From Bacteroidia bacterium (lineage in GTDB: Bacteria; Bacteroidota; Bacteroidia; B-17B0; Aurantibacillaceae), in contig JACMNO010000061.1 of NCBI GenBank assembly GCA_014378485.1, positions 124,001-188,000 of the forward strand: DNA of 64,000 nucleotides, given 5' to 3'. Below the pieces are notes generated by a model that saw nothing but the letters and a program-made list of their open reading frames with translations, was not told the origin of the DNA and did not search any database. The translations under genes were made by a program, and so were the position numbers. Of this stretch, positions 53,737 to 62,945 are shown piece after piece; the stretch's first letter is position 1; the number at the start of each line of letters is the position of its first letter.

Positions 53737-54768
53737 ATGACAAATTCCAAACCTTCTGTTTTGCTAATCTATACCGGTGGTACCATTGGTATGATGCAGG
53801 ACGCACGTACCGGTGAATTGAAACCTTTTAATTTTAAAGCACTTACTAAACAAGTTCCTGAGCTTGAAAAATTTGATATTAAATTATCTTCCATTTCTTT
53901 TAAAAATCCTATTGATTCTTCCAATATGCATCCGCGTGTGTGGATGGAATTGGCGACAATTATTAAAGATAATTATCAGCAGCACGATGGCTTTGTAATC
54001 CTTCATGGTTCTGATACCATGTCCTATACTGCCAGCGCTTTAAGTTTCATGTTAGAAAATTTAAGTAAACCGGTAATTTTAACAGGCTCTCAATTACCTA
54101 TCGGCATAATACGGACAGATGGTAAAGAAAACCTTATTACCGCAATAGAAATTGCTTCCGCCCAAAAGAATAAAAAACCTATTGTATCTGAAGTATGTAT
54201 TTATTTTGAATATAAATTATACCGTGGTAACCGCACCTATAAATACAATTCTGCCCATTTTGATGCGTTTAAATCTCCCAATTATCCTGCTTTGGCAGAA
54301 GCAGGGGTTGATATTAATTATAATAACACTGCATTACTAAAAACATCTAAAAAAACATTGTTGGTGCATACAAACCTGGATAATGACATTGCGGTTTTAA
54401 AGTTATTTCCAGGTTTAAGTAAAAAAATAACTTTAGCTATTTTAAATACATCAGGCATAAAAGCGGTGATCATAGAAACGTTTGGAGCCGGTAATGCAAG
54501 TACAGAAGAGTGGTTTATTTCAGCCTTAAAACAAGCGATTGAAAAAGGGATTATTATTTATAATGTAACCCAATGTTCGGAAGGTGCGGTAATACAGGGA
54601 ATGTACGAAACCAGCAGTACTCTTAAAAAAATCGGTGTTATTAGTGGTTATGATATTACGTTTGAAAGTGCTGTCGCCAAATTAATGTATGTTTTGGGTA
54701 AAAAATTATCGCATACAAAAACTAAACAGTTATTAGAAAGAAATTTGAGAGGTGAATTATCACTTTAG
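53737..54768 (+). CDS. ansA: Type I L-asparaginase
   Basis: 343 residues, the cytoplasmic type I length. The first catalytic motif is IYTGGTIGMM (Thr13 and Thr16) and the second is HGSDTMSYTASALSFML (Thr-Asp pair), followed by the conserved TGSQLPIG. It hydrolyses asparagine to aspartate and ammonia. No separate promoter is visible between the preceding terminator and the ATG, so it may be expressed by read-through from the DUF3127 gene, or from a promoter within that gene. folB follows after 18 bp. Confidence 0.93.
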   Translation: MTNSKPSVLLIYTGGTIGMMQDARTGELKPFNFKALTKQVPELEKFDIKLSSISFKNPIDSSNMHPRVWMELATIIKDNYQQHDGFVILHGSDTMSYTASALSFMLENLSKPVILTGSQLPIGIIRTDGKENLITAIEIASAQKNKKPIVSEVCIYFEYKLYRGNRTYKYNSAHFDAFKSPNYPALAEAGVDINYNNTALLKTSKKTLLVHTNLDNDIAVLKLFPGLSKKITLAILNTSGIKAVIIETFGAGNASTEEWFISALKQAIEKGIIIYNVTQCSEGAVIQGMYETSSTLKKIGVISGYDITFESAVAKLMYVLGKKLSHTKTKQLLERNLRGELSL

Positions 54769-54786
54769 TTAAAACATAATTATTCA

Positions 54787-55140
54787 ATGAAAAATCAAAT
54801 AAACGTAGAAGGAATCAGATTGTATGCTTATCATGGCTGTTTGCCTGAAGAAACTAAAATTGGTGGTGAATACATCGTTGATGTAAATATGGTTTATGAC
54901 TTTCATGAAGCGGCTTTAAAAGATGATCTGAATCTGACTATTGATTATTGTGCGGTATTTAATATCTGTAAAGAAGAAATGGCCATTCCTGCAAAACTAA
55001 TTGAACATGTAGGTAAACGAATTTATGACCGGATAATTCACGCTTTTCCAAAATTAATTGAAACAAAAGTAAAGGTAGCAAAGCTTTTGCCACCTATGAA
55101 TGGGCCTGTAGACAGCGTTTCAATTATTATTGAAGATTAG
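54787..55140 (+). CDS. folB: Dihydroneopterin aldolase
   Basis: 117 residues. The family pattern is clear: RLYAYHGCLPEETKIGGEYIVDV with the conserved Tyr/His-Gly, the Glu and the basic LTIDYCAV region, ending VKVAKLLPPMNGPVDSVSI. It converts 7,8-dihydroneopterin to 6-hydroxymethyl-dihydropterin in folate synthesis. Lies 18 bp after ansA and overlaps the convergent zinc-finger gene by four bases. Confidence 0.93.
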   Translation: MKNQINVEGIRLYAYHGCLPEETKIGGEYIVDVNMVYDFHEAALKDDLNLTIDYCAVFNICKEEMAIPAKLIEHVGKRIYDRIIHAFPKLIETKVKVAKLLPPMNGPVDSVSIIIED

Positions 55141-55496
55141 ATCTCTGTTTTTCTTTTTACTAATAAATAATAATTGCCTTCTATTGGTAAATAACCATAT
55201 TCGTAACAAAACGTATATTTTTTTCCGGTTTTGGTTATTGTTGTATTAGTAAAATAATTAAAGTTAAAACCTTTGTCTGTTAATTTTTGTTGGGATACTG
55301 TAGCCGTTTCTTCCGGTAAAAGGTCTTCTATAATTCTTCTGTTCTTTCTTAATATATTATTGATGTTGCGGACATAGTTTACCTGATCGCTGTTTAATTT
55401 GTTATTATAGGCATTTCTACATAAGTCGCTGCAGAATTTTTTATCCGCACGTCCGTTAAATGTTTCTTCACATTCTAAACATTTTCTTTTTTCCAT
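55137..55496 (-). CDS. Small zinc-finger protein
   Basis: 119 residues. The N-terminal CLECEETFNGRADKKFCSDLC stretch supplies four cysteines of a zinc knuckle, followed by a basic helix (RNINNILRKNRRIIEDLLP) and a C-terminal beta region (TFCYEYGYLPIEGNYYLLVK). Such proteins are widespread in Bacteroidota without assigned function; a nucleic-acid interaction is plausible. It follows nadE by four bases and probably shares its transcript. Confidence 0.75.
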   Translation of the reverse strand: MEKRKCLECEETFNGRADKKFCSDLCRNAYNNKLNSDQVNYVRNINNILRKNRRIIEDLLPEETATVSQQKLTDKGFNFNYFTNTTITKTGKKYTFCYEYGYLPIEGNYYLLVKRKTEI

Positions 55497-55500
55497 ACTC

Positions 55501-56280
55501 TTAAATTAAAAATTCTTTTGGAATTTCACAAACAGGTATCGGATCCATTTTATGTTTGTTTGCCTTGTGGCGACTTTGGTATATCTGCATGGCTACCAGC
55601 TGTCTTTCGTTTAATTGGTAAGTCTCTTTATTTTCTATATAAAGCATTGCCCATTCCAGTTCATCATATGCAGCCCCAATTTGATCTTCATCAGTGCGGC
55701 CATCCGCAAATAAGCCATCTGTAGGCCTGGCATTTAAGATGTCGCTGTTTACGCCGAGTTTATCTGATAAACTATATACTTCAGATTTCATCAAATCTGC
55801 AATTGGACTTATATCAACACCGCCATCACCGTATTTTGTGTAAAAACCAATACCAAAATCTTCCACTTTATTTCCTGTACCTGCAACAAGTAATTTGTGA
55901 TGGCCTGCATATGCATATAAAGTTGTCATACGTAAGCGGGCACGAGTGTTTGCCATAGTTAAAAAATCTTGGACGGATGTATCAAATGTTTTTTCTATTT
56001 CTTCAAGAACAGAACTTAAGTTTACTTCGGCACTGCTAACATTTTTGTAACGTTTCTTTAACCATTCAATATGAGCATTTCCCCTATCGTATTCTGTTTT
56101 ATATTGTCGGATAGGCATATTTAGACAGATTACTTTTTTCTTTGTCATTGCACATAATGTGGATGTTAAAGCGGAATCTATGCCTCCGGAAATACCAATA
56201 ACAAAACCTTCTGTTTTAGAAGTTGTGGAATAGGTTGTTAACCAACTAACTATATGGTTGATGATTTCCTGATGTTTCAT
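55501..56280 (-). CDS. nadE: NAD(+) synthase, ammonia-dependent type
   Basis: 259 residues: the ATP-pyrophosphatase P-loop GISGGIDSAL (29-38), then LLVAGTGNKVEDFGIGFYTKYGDGGVDISP and PTDGLFADGRTDEDQIG. There is no glutaminase domain, so it uses ammonia to convert deamido-NAD to NAD. The 75-bp upstream spacer holds a terminator for the preceding gene. In Bacteroidota nadE is often beside gldB, as here with one gene between. Confidence 0.94.
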   Translation of the reverse strand: MKHQEIINHIVSWLTTYSTTSKTEGFVIGISGGIDSALTSTLCAMTKKKVICLNMPIRQYKTEYDRGNAHIEWLKKRYKNVSSAEVNLSSVLEEIEKTFDTSVQDFLTMANTRARLRMTTLYAYAGHHKLLVAGTGNKVEDFGIGFYTKYGDGGVDISPIADLMKSEVYSLSDKLGVNSDILNARPTDGLFADGRTDEDQIGAAYDELEWAMLYIENKETYQLNERQLVAMQIYQSRHKANKHKMDPIPVCEIPKEFLI

Positions 56281-56310
56281 ATTTGTTTTCGTAGGACTTT
56301 ATAAAAATAA

Positions 56311-56339
56311 AAAAATCCCGGTGATTTGCCGGGATTTTT
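56311..56339 (-). terminator. Terminator between the outer-membrane gene and nadE
   Basis: AAAAATCCCGG (56311-56321) pairs with CCGGGATTTTT (56329-56339), with T-runs in both directions. It lies after the minus-strand outer-membrane gene ending at 56355. Confidence 0.9.
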
Positions 56340-56354
56340 TTTAGAGTGTTAAGA

Positions 56355-57218
56355 TTAGAATAATATACCAACATTTATTCTGATGGCGTTCATGAATATT
56401 CCTTGTTTGACTCTAAAAAAAGTCATCGTGCCATCAGAGTATATTTTAGAATCATAGACCATATATGCTGATTCTTTTCTCATTAGATTTGTGAAAGAAC
56501 GGAAATAATTGATACTTAAAAACATAGAAGTAGACCCCGATAAACGATACTCAGCACCTAGCCCAACATTCATCCCAACTCTAAGCGGAATTAAAGAACC
56601 GTCTTTGTTAATATTTATATTGGTATTAGTTCCACTTGAAAGATTGTACGAAGTAGAAGTGAAAGAGCTGGTATACTTATCAGTAGCCCTAGACTTTACT
56701 CTGATCCCTATTTCTCCGCCAAACATTCCGAAATATTTGAATCCACCCATTTCCTTTGTCATCATTTTAAGAGCTATAGGAATGGTAACATGAGTCGTTT
56801 TTATTTTTCTTTCAGTAACTCCTGCATATAAAACATCACCTGTTTGAATCAGATCTGCCTGATTAACACCATCCTTCAATTCTTTCAGATTACCTGCATT
56901 ATCAGTAATATATCCTACAGAATGAGGGGTTGATGACAATGGATCAAATTTATATCGAACACTTCCGCTTTCAAAATCGCCACCAATACCTGTTACGAAA
57001 CTTGCAGTTTTTCCTAAACGAAATTCTGTTACAAGACCAAAACCAAAACCAAATCCGGCACCCCCTTTTGTTGTAGCGCTTTCATTCGATGAAAACCAAG
57101 TTGGTTGCGCAGCCACTTTTAATCCTAATCTAAATTTTTTATCATCATCAGTATCTTGTGCTAAAAAATTGTTAGCTAACAATAACGTGCTTGAAACTAT
57201 AAGTAAAATCTTTTTCAT
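56355..57218 (-). CDS. Outer-membrane beta-barrel protein
   Basis: About 287 residues from the ATG at 57216-57218, which gives the signal peptide MKKILLIVSSTLLLANNFLA; the longer frame adds nine residues of unlikely sequence. The rest alternates beta strands (FGFGFGLVTEFRLGK; TTHVTIPIALKMM; LGAEYRLSGSTSMFLSINYF) and ends in the short strand INVGILF, as in the outer-membrane beta-barrel family common in this phylum. No specific function. It is divergent from gldB with a 50-bp spacer. Confidence 0.8.
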   Translation of the reverse strand: MKKILLIVSSTLLLANNFLAQDTDDDKKFRLGLKVAAQPTWFSSNESATTKGGAGFGFGFGLVTEFRLGKTASFVTGIGGDFESGSVRYKFDPLSSTPHSVGYITDNAGNLKELKDGVNQADLIQTGDVLYAGVTERKIKTTHVTIPIALKMMTKEMGGFKYFGMFGGEIGIRVKSRATDKYTSSFTSTSYNLSSGTNTNININKDGSLIPLRVGMNVGLGAEYRLSGSTSMFLSINYFRSFTNLMRKESAYMVYDSKIYSDGTMTFFRVKQGIFMNAIRINVGILF

Positions 57219-57268
57219 ATATTTTTTTTTTATATAATTTAACATGGTAAAAATAATACATTTTTTTG

Positions 57269-58291
57269 ATGAACTACCTTTTAAAAATATTTACTGCTAT
57301 TTTATTTGTTAATTTTTTTACCCAATGCCATCATAATCAGCTGGATGTAGATACCAGTAAGGTTGAGATTGAACCGGTAGTATTTAAAAGGTTAGATATA
57401 GATGTGTTTTCTATAAAACTAGAGAATAGTCCCCAGAAAATGATGGAATTTCAAAAAAAATACACTTCATTCTATACAAGGTATGTTTCTTCAATTGTTA
57501 ATAACGGTGGTAAAACAGACTCTTTATATTCGCAGACATTACTGCGTTTCATTGAAAACAAAGATATTAAAACAGCTTATAATGATTTGAAACGAACCTA
57601 CACAGATAATGACATTGAGTTAATAGGTGATGAAATGACTGAAGTTGTTAAACGTTTTAAATTATTTTTCCCAAATCGTAAAACTCCTAAGCAATTCGTC
57701 ACATTTATGAGTGGTTTTCAATATAATGTGGTTTATGTTGATTCTACTTTGGGTATTGGGTTGGATATGTATTTAGGAAGTAATAATATGTTTTATGATA
57801 TGATGCAATTACCGAAATTTAGAACACGTACCATGAATAAAGAGCATCTTTTGTCGGATGCAGTGAGAGGCTGGGTGATTACTGAATTTGATAATGCTGA
57901 TCCAGTAAATAATCTGTTAAATCACATGATTTTTTACGGTAAAATATTTTACGTATGTGATGGTTTATTACCTCAGATTCAGGATTCCATTAAAATGGGA
58001 TACACAAGTGAACAAATGAAGTATTGCGAAACTTATGAAAATAAATTATGGGGATTTTTCGCTAAGGATAATAAATTATATGATAATGATTTAAAACTAG
58101 TTTCTGAGTTCACCAGTGATGGGCCTTTTACAAGGGCAATCAGTAAAGATTGTCCTCCAAGAATTGCCATGTGGTTAGGCAAACAAATTATTAGGTCTTA
58201 CATGAAAAATAATAGTAAAATTACAGTGGAAGATTTGATGAATGAAAAAGATGTCCAGAAAATTTTGTCTAAATCTAAATACAAACCGTAA
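57269..58291 (+). CDS. gldB: Gliding motility lipoprotein GldB
   Basis: About 340 residues from the ATG at 57269. The lipobox FTQC with Cys20 makes it a lipoprotein. The body has the GldB pattern: PVVFKRLDIDVFSI, FYTRYVSSIV, TFMSGFQYNVVYVDSTLGIGLDMYLG and MPKFRT-type MQLPKFRTRTM, then VRGWVITEFDN. GldB is essential for gliding and for the type IX secretion machinery. It is followed after about 90 bp by the SprT gene; gldC was not seen here. Confidence 0.92.
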   Translation: MNYLLKIFTAILFVNFFTQCHHNQLDVDTSKVEIEPVVFKRLDIDVFSIKLENSPQKMMEFQKKYTSFYTRYVSSIVNNGGKTDSLYSQTLLRFIENKDIKTAYNDLKRTYTDNDIELIGDEMTEVVKRFKLFFPNRKTPKQFVTFMSGFQYNVVYVDSTLGIGLDMYLGSNNMFYDMMQLPKFRTRTMNKEHLLSDAVRGWVITEFDNADPVNNLLNHMIFYGKIFYVCDGLLPQIQDSIKMGYTSEQMKYCETYENKLWGFFAKDNKLYDNDLKLVSEFTSDGPFTRAISKDCPPRIAMWLGKQIIRSYMKNNSKITVEDLMNEKDVQKILSKSKYKP

Positions 58292-58383
58292 AAAAAAGAG
58301 GATAAAGATAAAAGAGGCTGAAGAGAAATCATAATACATCTTTTATCCCTTAGGTCTCTTCTATCTTTAAGTCTCTTCAAAAA
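58292..58383. repeat. Purine/pyrimidine inverted spacer after gldB
   Basis: The spacer is made of a purine-rich half (GAGGATAAAGATAAAAGAGG) and a pyrimidine-rich half (CATCTTTTATCCC, GTCTCTTC) that can partly pair. It may act as a weak terminator or be a degenerate dispersed repeat. Confidence 0.35.
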
Positions 58384-59028
58384 ATGACTCATCGTGATCA
58401 GCAGATACAACGTAATTCCGAAATATTAAAAAAATATATTCCGGAATTTGCTGTTCCTCAAATTGCTGTATGGATAATTGAATATGATTTTAAATTAAAA
58501 ATAACAAAAGAACGAAGTACAAAACTTGGTGATTACACATCGCCAAGGGATGGATTGAACCATACCATCACCATTAATCATAATTTAAATCAGTTTTCGT
58601 TCTTTATTACATTGGTGCATGAGATCGCTCATTTATATACCTTTAATAAATACAGGAACAATGTTGCTCCACATGGTGCAGAATGGAAAGAATCCTTCAG
58701 AGTATTGATGACCCCTTTTTTAAGCACTGATAATTTACCCCTGGATGTTTTGTATGCGTTGAGAAAATATTTACAGAATCCGGCAGCTGCCAGTTGCACT
58801 GATATCACTTTGATGCGAACGCTGAAATTGTATGACACGAGTGATACAAACGGGCATTTGATTTTACTGGAACACTTGCCCTACCGCACACACTTTTTGT
58901 ATAATGGTTCGCGCATATTTGAAAAAGGTGAAAAACTTCGCAAACGTTACCGTTGTAAAGAGATCAGTACCGGCTCGGTTTATCTTTTCAGTCCTTTAGC
59001 GGAAGTTGAAGTTTTTGAAAATACATAG
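58384..59028 (+). CDS. SprT-like metalloprotease domain protein
   Basis: 214 residues. The zinc site is VHEIAHLYTF (H79-E-I-A-H83) with a third ligand likely in APHGAEWKESF. The C-terminal region contains the basic, tyrosine-rich LRKRYRCKEISTGSVYLFSP segment. It belongs to the SprT/Spartan-type family, whose members act on DNA-bound or damaged proteins; the bacterial version has not been assigned a substrate. It follows gldB on the same strand. Confidence 0.88.
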   Translation: MTHRDQQIQRNSEILKKYIPEFAVPQIAVWIIEYDFKLKITKERSTKLGDYTSPRDGLNHTITINHNLNQFSFFITLVHEIAHLYTFNKYRNNVAPHGAEWKESFRVLMTPFLSTDNLPLDVLYALRKYLQNPAAASCTDITLMRTLKLYDTSDTNGHLILLEHLPYRTHFLYNGSRIFEKGEKLRKRYRCKEISTGSVYLFSPLAEVEVFENT

Positions 59029-59165
59029 ACTTTAATTTTTTTTTACTAGTTACATTTATACATCATTTTTTGTTTCAACATGACTTAAATTTAATTCGCT
59101 TGATTTTCACGTGATTAGCTTTTATATTGTTGATAAAACCAATGATAACAAGGCTTTTATAGGTT

Positions 59166-59173
59166 TATATTTG
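59166..59173 (+). promoter_or_regulatory. Promoter -7 element of tex
   Basis: TATATTTG matches TAnnTTTG exactly and lies 18 bp before the ATG at 59192; it falls within the longer open frame, which is therefore not used. Confidence 0.6.
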
Positions 59174-59191
59174 TTTAAATCTAAAATTAAA

Positions 59192-61438
59192 ATGACCGAT
59201 ACTTCTTTATTTTTTAAAATTGCTGCAGATCTCAAAATTGATGCGAAACAAGTAAAATCAACCGTTGATTTATTGGATGAAGGAGCAACTGTTCCGTTTA
59301 TTTCCCGATACCGTAAAGAAGTAACAGGAAGTCTGGATGAGGTACAGGTCATGACCATTAAAAATGAAATTGAGAGATTGCGTCAGTTAGAACAACGTCG
59401 CGAAAGTATTTTAAAATCTATTGAAGGGCAGGGTAAATTAACCCAGGAATTATCCGATAAAATTCTGTCAGCAGAAACCTTATCTACACTCGAGGATTTG
59501 TATTTGCCATATAAACCTAAACGTCGTACAAAAGCAACCATTGCACGTGAAAAAGGGTTGGAACCTCTGGCTCAACTTATATTAGCGCAGGAAACAAAAG
59601 ATTTATTTCCTGAAGCTTTGAAGTTTGTGAATAAAGAATTAGGAGTGGAACATCCCGACGAAGCCTTACATGGGGCAAGGGACATTATATCAGAAATAAT
59701 TAGTGAAGATGCCGTTGTAAGGGAAGGTATGAGAACACTTTTCAAAAGATCAGCAGTGATCAAAACAAAAGTAATAAGGGGAAAAGAAGAAGACGGAGAA
59801 AAGTTTAAAGATTATTTTGAATGGGAGGAGTCTTTAATGACTTGTCCGAGCCATCGAATGCTTGCTATGCGCCGTGGAGAAAAAGAAGATTTTTTGATAT
59901 TGGATATTGTGATTGATGATGAGGAAGCGCATGAACAAATAAAAAAACAGTTTATAAAATCACGTAATGAATGTGCCGAACAAATTAGTTTGGCTATTGA
60001 TGATGGTTATAAGCGCTTGCTTCAACCAAGTATTGAAGCTGAAATGAGGTTGATGACAAAACAATCAGCTGATGAAAAAGCTATCCAGGTGTTTGCTGAT
60101 AATTTAAGAGAATTATTATTAGCTTCTCCATTGGGACAAAAATCTATGTTGGCTATTGATCCGGGTTTTAGGTCGGGTTGCAAAGTGGTGGCGCTGGATG
60201 CGCAAGGAAAATTATTGGAAGAAACGGTGATCTATCCGCATGAGCCGCAACGCAGGGTAATGGATTCGCAACATGTTGTGATGGCTTTATGTGCCAAGCA
60301 TGAGTTGGAAGCCATTGCGATTGGTAACGGAACAGCTTCGCGCGAAACGGAACAGTTTATACGTAGCATTGATGTGTTACCAAAAACGATCCCTGTCATT
60401 ATGGTGAGTGAGGCAGGGGCATCTATTTACTCCGCATCAGATGTTGCCCGTGAAGAATTTGCAGATTATGATTTAACAGTTAGGGGCGCTGTTTCTATTG
60501 GACGGCGTTTGGCAGATCCTCTGGCGGAATTAGTGAAGCTTGATCCAAAATCTATTGGGGTAGGGCAGTACCAGCATGATGTTGATCAAACTGCTTTAAA
60601 AAATAAACTGGATGATGTGGTGATGAGTTGTGTAAATGGAGTAGGAGTGGAACTGAATACTGCATCTAAACAATTATTATCTTATGTTTCAGGTATCGGT
60701 GAAACCCTTGCTAAAAACATTGTTGATTACAGAAATGAGCATGGCGCATTTAAATCTCGTAAAGAGCTTTTGAAAGTAAACCGAATGGGTGATAAAGTAT
60801 TTGAACAGTGTTCGGGTTTCTTAAGAATCAGAGATGGTATTCATCCATTGGATAAAAGTGCGGTGCATCCGGAGGCCTATCATATTGTTGAAAAAATGGC
60901 GGGCGATTTGAATAGTAGTATTGATGATTTAATTAAAGACAAGGAACTCCGAAGAAAAATAAATCTAACTACTTATGTCACTGAGACAATTGGTATCCCA
61001 ACTTTAAAGGATATTGTTTCTGAATTAGAAAAACCAGGACGTGATCCGAGGAAGTCATTTGAAGTCTTTAGTTTTGATGATAGTGTCCATAGTATGGCAG
61101 ATCTTCGCGAAGGCATGCGATTGCCAGGCATTGTAACTAATGTAACTAATTTCGGTGCCTTCGTTGATATTGGGGTTCACCAGGATGGACTGGTTCATAT
61201 TTCTCAGTTGAGCGATACGTTTGTGGATGATCCAAGTTCGATTGTAAAAGTAGGGCAACAGGTTTGGGTCAATATAACGGAGTGCGATGTGAAACGTAAA
61301 CGTATTGCATTATCTATGAAAGGTGAAGGAATTGTTTCTTCAAAGAAGCCTGTTGCTAAAAAAGAAGAAGTGGCAGCTTATGATCCAAATGATATGATGT
61401 CTGCTTTAGCTGCCCTGAAAGGGAAATTCAAAAAATAA
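59192..61438 (+). CDS. tex: RNA-binding transcriptional accessory protein Tex
   Basis: About 748 residues from the ATG at 59192. Domains in order: N-terminal helical region, YqgF/RNase H-like domain (LAIDPGFRSGCKVVALD), two helix-hairpin-helix modules (VGVELNTASKQLLSYVSGIG; FKSRKELLKVNRMG) and a C-terminal S1 RNA-binding domain (GMRLPGIVTNVTNFGAFVDI, DGLVHISQLS). Tex binds nucleic acids and affects transcription; it is conserved and non-essential in most hosts. Monocistronic here. Confidence 0.94.
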   Translation: MTDTSLFFKIAADLKIDAKQVKSTVDLLDEGATVPFISRYRKEVTGSLDEVQVMTIKNEIERLRQLEQRRESILKSIEGQGKLTQELSDKILSAETLSTLEDLYLPYKPKRRTKATIAREKGLEPLAQLILAQETKDLFPEALKFVNKELGVEHPDEALHGARDIISEIISEDAVVREGMRTLFKRSAVIKTKVIRGKEEDGEKFKDYFEWEESLMTCPSHRMLAMRRGEKEDFLILDIVIDDEEAHEQIKKQFIKSRNECAEQISLAIDDGYKRLLQPSIEAEMRLMTKQSADEKAIQVFADNLRELLLASPLGQKSMLAIDPGFRSGCKVVALDAQGKLLEETVIYPHEPQRRVMDSQHVVMALCAKHELEAIAIGNGTASRETEQFIRSIDVLPKTIPVIMVSEAGASIYSASDVAREEFADYDLTVRGAVSIGRRLADPLAELVKLDPKSIGVGQYQHDVDQTALKNKLDDVVMSCVNGVGVELNTASKQLLSYVSGIGETLAKNIVDYRNEHGAFKSRKELLKVNRMGDKVFEQCSGFLRIRDGIHPLDKSAVHPEAYHIVEKMAGDLNSSIDDLIKDKELRRKINLTTYVTETIGIPTLKDIVSELEKPGRDPRKSFEVFSFDDSVHSMADLREGMRLPGIVTNVTNFGAFVDIGVHQDGLVHISQLSDTFVDDPSSIVKVGQQVWVNITECDVKRKRIALSMKGEGIVSSKKPVAKKEEVAAYDPNDMMSALAALKGKFKK

Positions 61439-61878
61439 AACACGGAGACTTTAGCGAATGATACGTTTCATCACGGCTTTAAGGTCTGGAGGAATTTATT
61501 AAGAAATAAAAAGAATTGGTCAGAGTCAAGTCACTTAACTACTTGGAACGGCAATTAGGGAAGATGGTTATGCATTTCCGGAAATAAATTAATGTATACC
61601 GAAAACGGAAAGAACTGGAATGAAATTACAAACCGTGCCTGGCAGGATATTAACGAAACCTGGTATCGCTGTGACAGTAACTGGGATCTTTGGGAAGTAA
61701 AACTTTAAAAATTTTCAAAAAATGTGGATTTCTCAAAAGTTAATTTCAATATTATTCTGAATTTGTTTAGAATCTGAATTTTAGCAAATTTAGCCTTCTT
61801 GGAGATGCTGAAATAAATTCAGCAACAACTCAATGCTTTTTATATATCCTTTTTTTTATGCTTATATTTTTTATAGTA
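61439..61878. other. Spacer between tex and the pirin gene with coding remnants
   Basis: About 440 bp. A 38-codon plus-strand frame at 61592-61708 is tryptophan-rich and protein-like but begins in frame after a stop and has no recognisable start context. A short inverted repeat TGCTGAA-ATAAA-TTCAGCA (61806-61824) resembles a repeat often seen between genes in this phylum. Both suggest debris rather than a working gene. Confidence 0.5.
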
Positions 61879-62727
61879 TTATGGTAGAAAGCCCATTTTT
61901 CCCTGCTGATAATCGCGCATGGCTTCTAATATCTCCGTTTCTGAATTCATTACAAACGGACCGTGAGATACCAATGGTTCATTGATTTGTTCCCCTGACA
62001 TAATCAATAATTTTGAATCCTGCTTTGCCTTTAGCATCATATCACCATCCGTATTTTCAAACACAACGGTATCGTGTTGTTTAATGGAATTAGTATCATT
62101 TAAAGTTAGTTCACCTTCCAACACATAAAAACATACATTGTTTGTTTTTGGAGCGGTAAATGTATAATCACTGCCTGTTCTCATTCGCAACATGGCAGTT
62201 AACACATCAGAGTTTGCCGGCCCTTTTTTATCCAAATAACTTCCAGATACCAAACGAAATTCCACACCTTCTTTTTCAATTAATACGATTTCATTCTTTG
62301 TGATTGGTTGATAAAAAGATGGATTCATTTTTTTCACTTTGGGTAAGTTAATCCATAATTGAATGCCCTGTGACCTTCCGCCTTTTTCGATAAATTCTTT
62401 GTCGGCTTTCTCACTATGAATCATTCCTCTCCCTGCGTTGATCCATTGCACTTCATTATTTCCTATTACTTTTTTATTGCCTAATGAATCTTCATGTTCG
62501 ATAGAGCCTTCATACATATATGTAACCGGACAAAACCCACGGTGTGGATGCGCTGGAACACGGAAGTTGTTTTCACCAGGCCCGCAGGTAAAATCAAAAT
62601 GATGTAATAAAATAAAAGGGCTTATTTGTTCTATTCCCCGCAAAGGAAATGCTTGACGTAATTTGATGGATCCCATCATCATTTCAGGGGCAGAATGTAT
62701 TGATTGAATTTTCCTAAAATTTCCCAT
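61879..62727 (-). CDS. Pirin family protein
   Basis: 282 residues, bicupin. The metal ligands of the first cupin are visible in HPHRGF (two His), followed by Glu in MYEGSIEHED. The C-terminal cupin ends in EILEAMRDYQQGKMG. Some pirins oxidise flavonols with iron or sense redox state; no substrate can be assigned here. It is the last gene of a minus-strand set with a small membrane protein and an FMN reductase; a second pirin gene lies at the right edge. Confidence 0.9.
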   Translation of the reverse strand: MGNFRKIQSIHSAPEMMMGSIKLRQAFPLRGIEQISPFILLHHFDFTCGPGENNFRVPAHPHRGFCPVTYMYEGSIEHEDSLGNKKVIGNNEVQWINAGRGMIHSEKADKEFIEKGGRSQGIQLWINLPKVKKMNPSFYQPITKNEIVLIEKEGVEFRLVSGSYLDKKGPANSDVLTAMLRMRTGSDYTFTAPKTNNVCFYVLEGELTLNDTNSIKQHDTVVFENTDGDMMLKAKQDSKLLIMSGEQINEPLVSHGPFVMNSETEILEAMRDYQQGKMGFLP

Positions 62728-62729
62728 GA

Positions 62730-62945
62730 TTATTTAATTAACCAGTTTCGTAAAAGTTTTTGCAAGTTGGGGATCAATAAAAACACCATAATAGGCACTG
62801 CAATTAATGTGATAGCCAAGGTGCGCAGCGGTAATGGATTTATAAGAACCAAATAAGGCCCCAATAAAATAAATATTAATGTTATGAGAGGGTAAATGGC
62901 TAGCCATATAAGAACCGCCATTTTCCATTTTTTAGGACCTTGCAT
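62730..62945 (-). CDS. Small two-helix membrane protein
   Basis: 71 residues with two hydrophobic segments (about 9-31 and 38-60) joined by a short polar turn (VLINPLPLR), ending in a basic tail (LLRNWLIK). Its frame overlaps the FMN reductase by 14 bp and precedes the pirin gene by two bases. No family name is certain; conserved tight coupling supports that it is real. A different frame over the same bases is a shadow. Confidence 0.7.
   Translation of the reverse strand: MQGPKKWKMAVLIWLAIYPLITLIFILLGPYLVLINPLPLRTLAITLIAVPIMVFLLIPNLQKLLRNWLIK

Noticed and set aside
62734-62928. A 64-codon frame overlapping the small membrane protein
   Set aside because: A shifted shadow of the 62730-62945 gene, with composition unlike a membrane or soluble protein.
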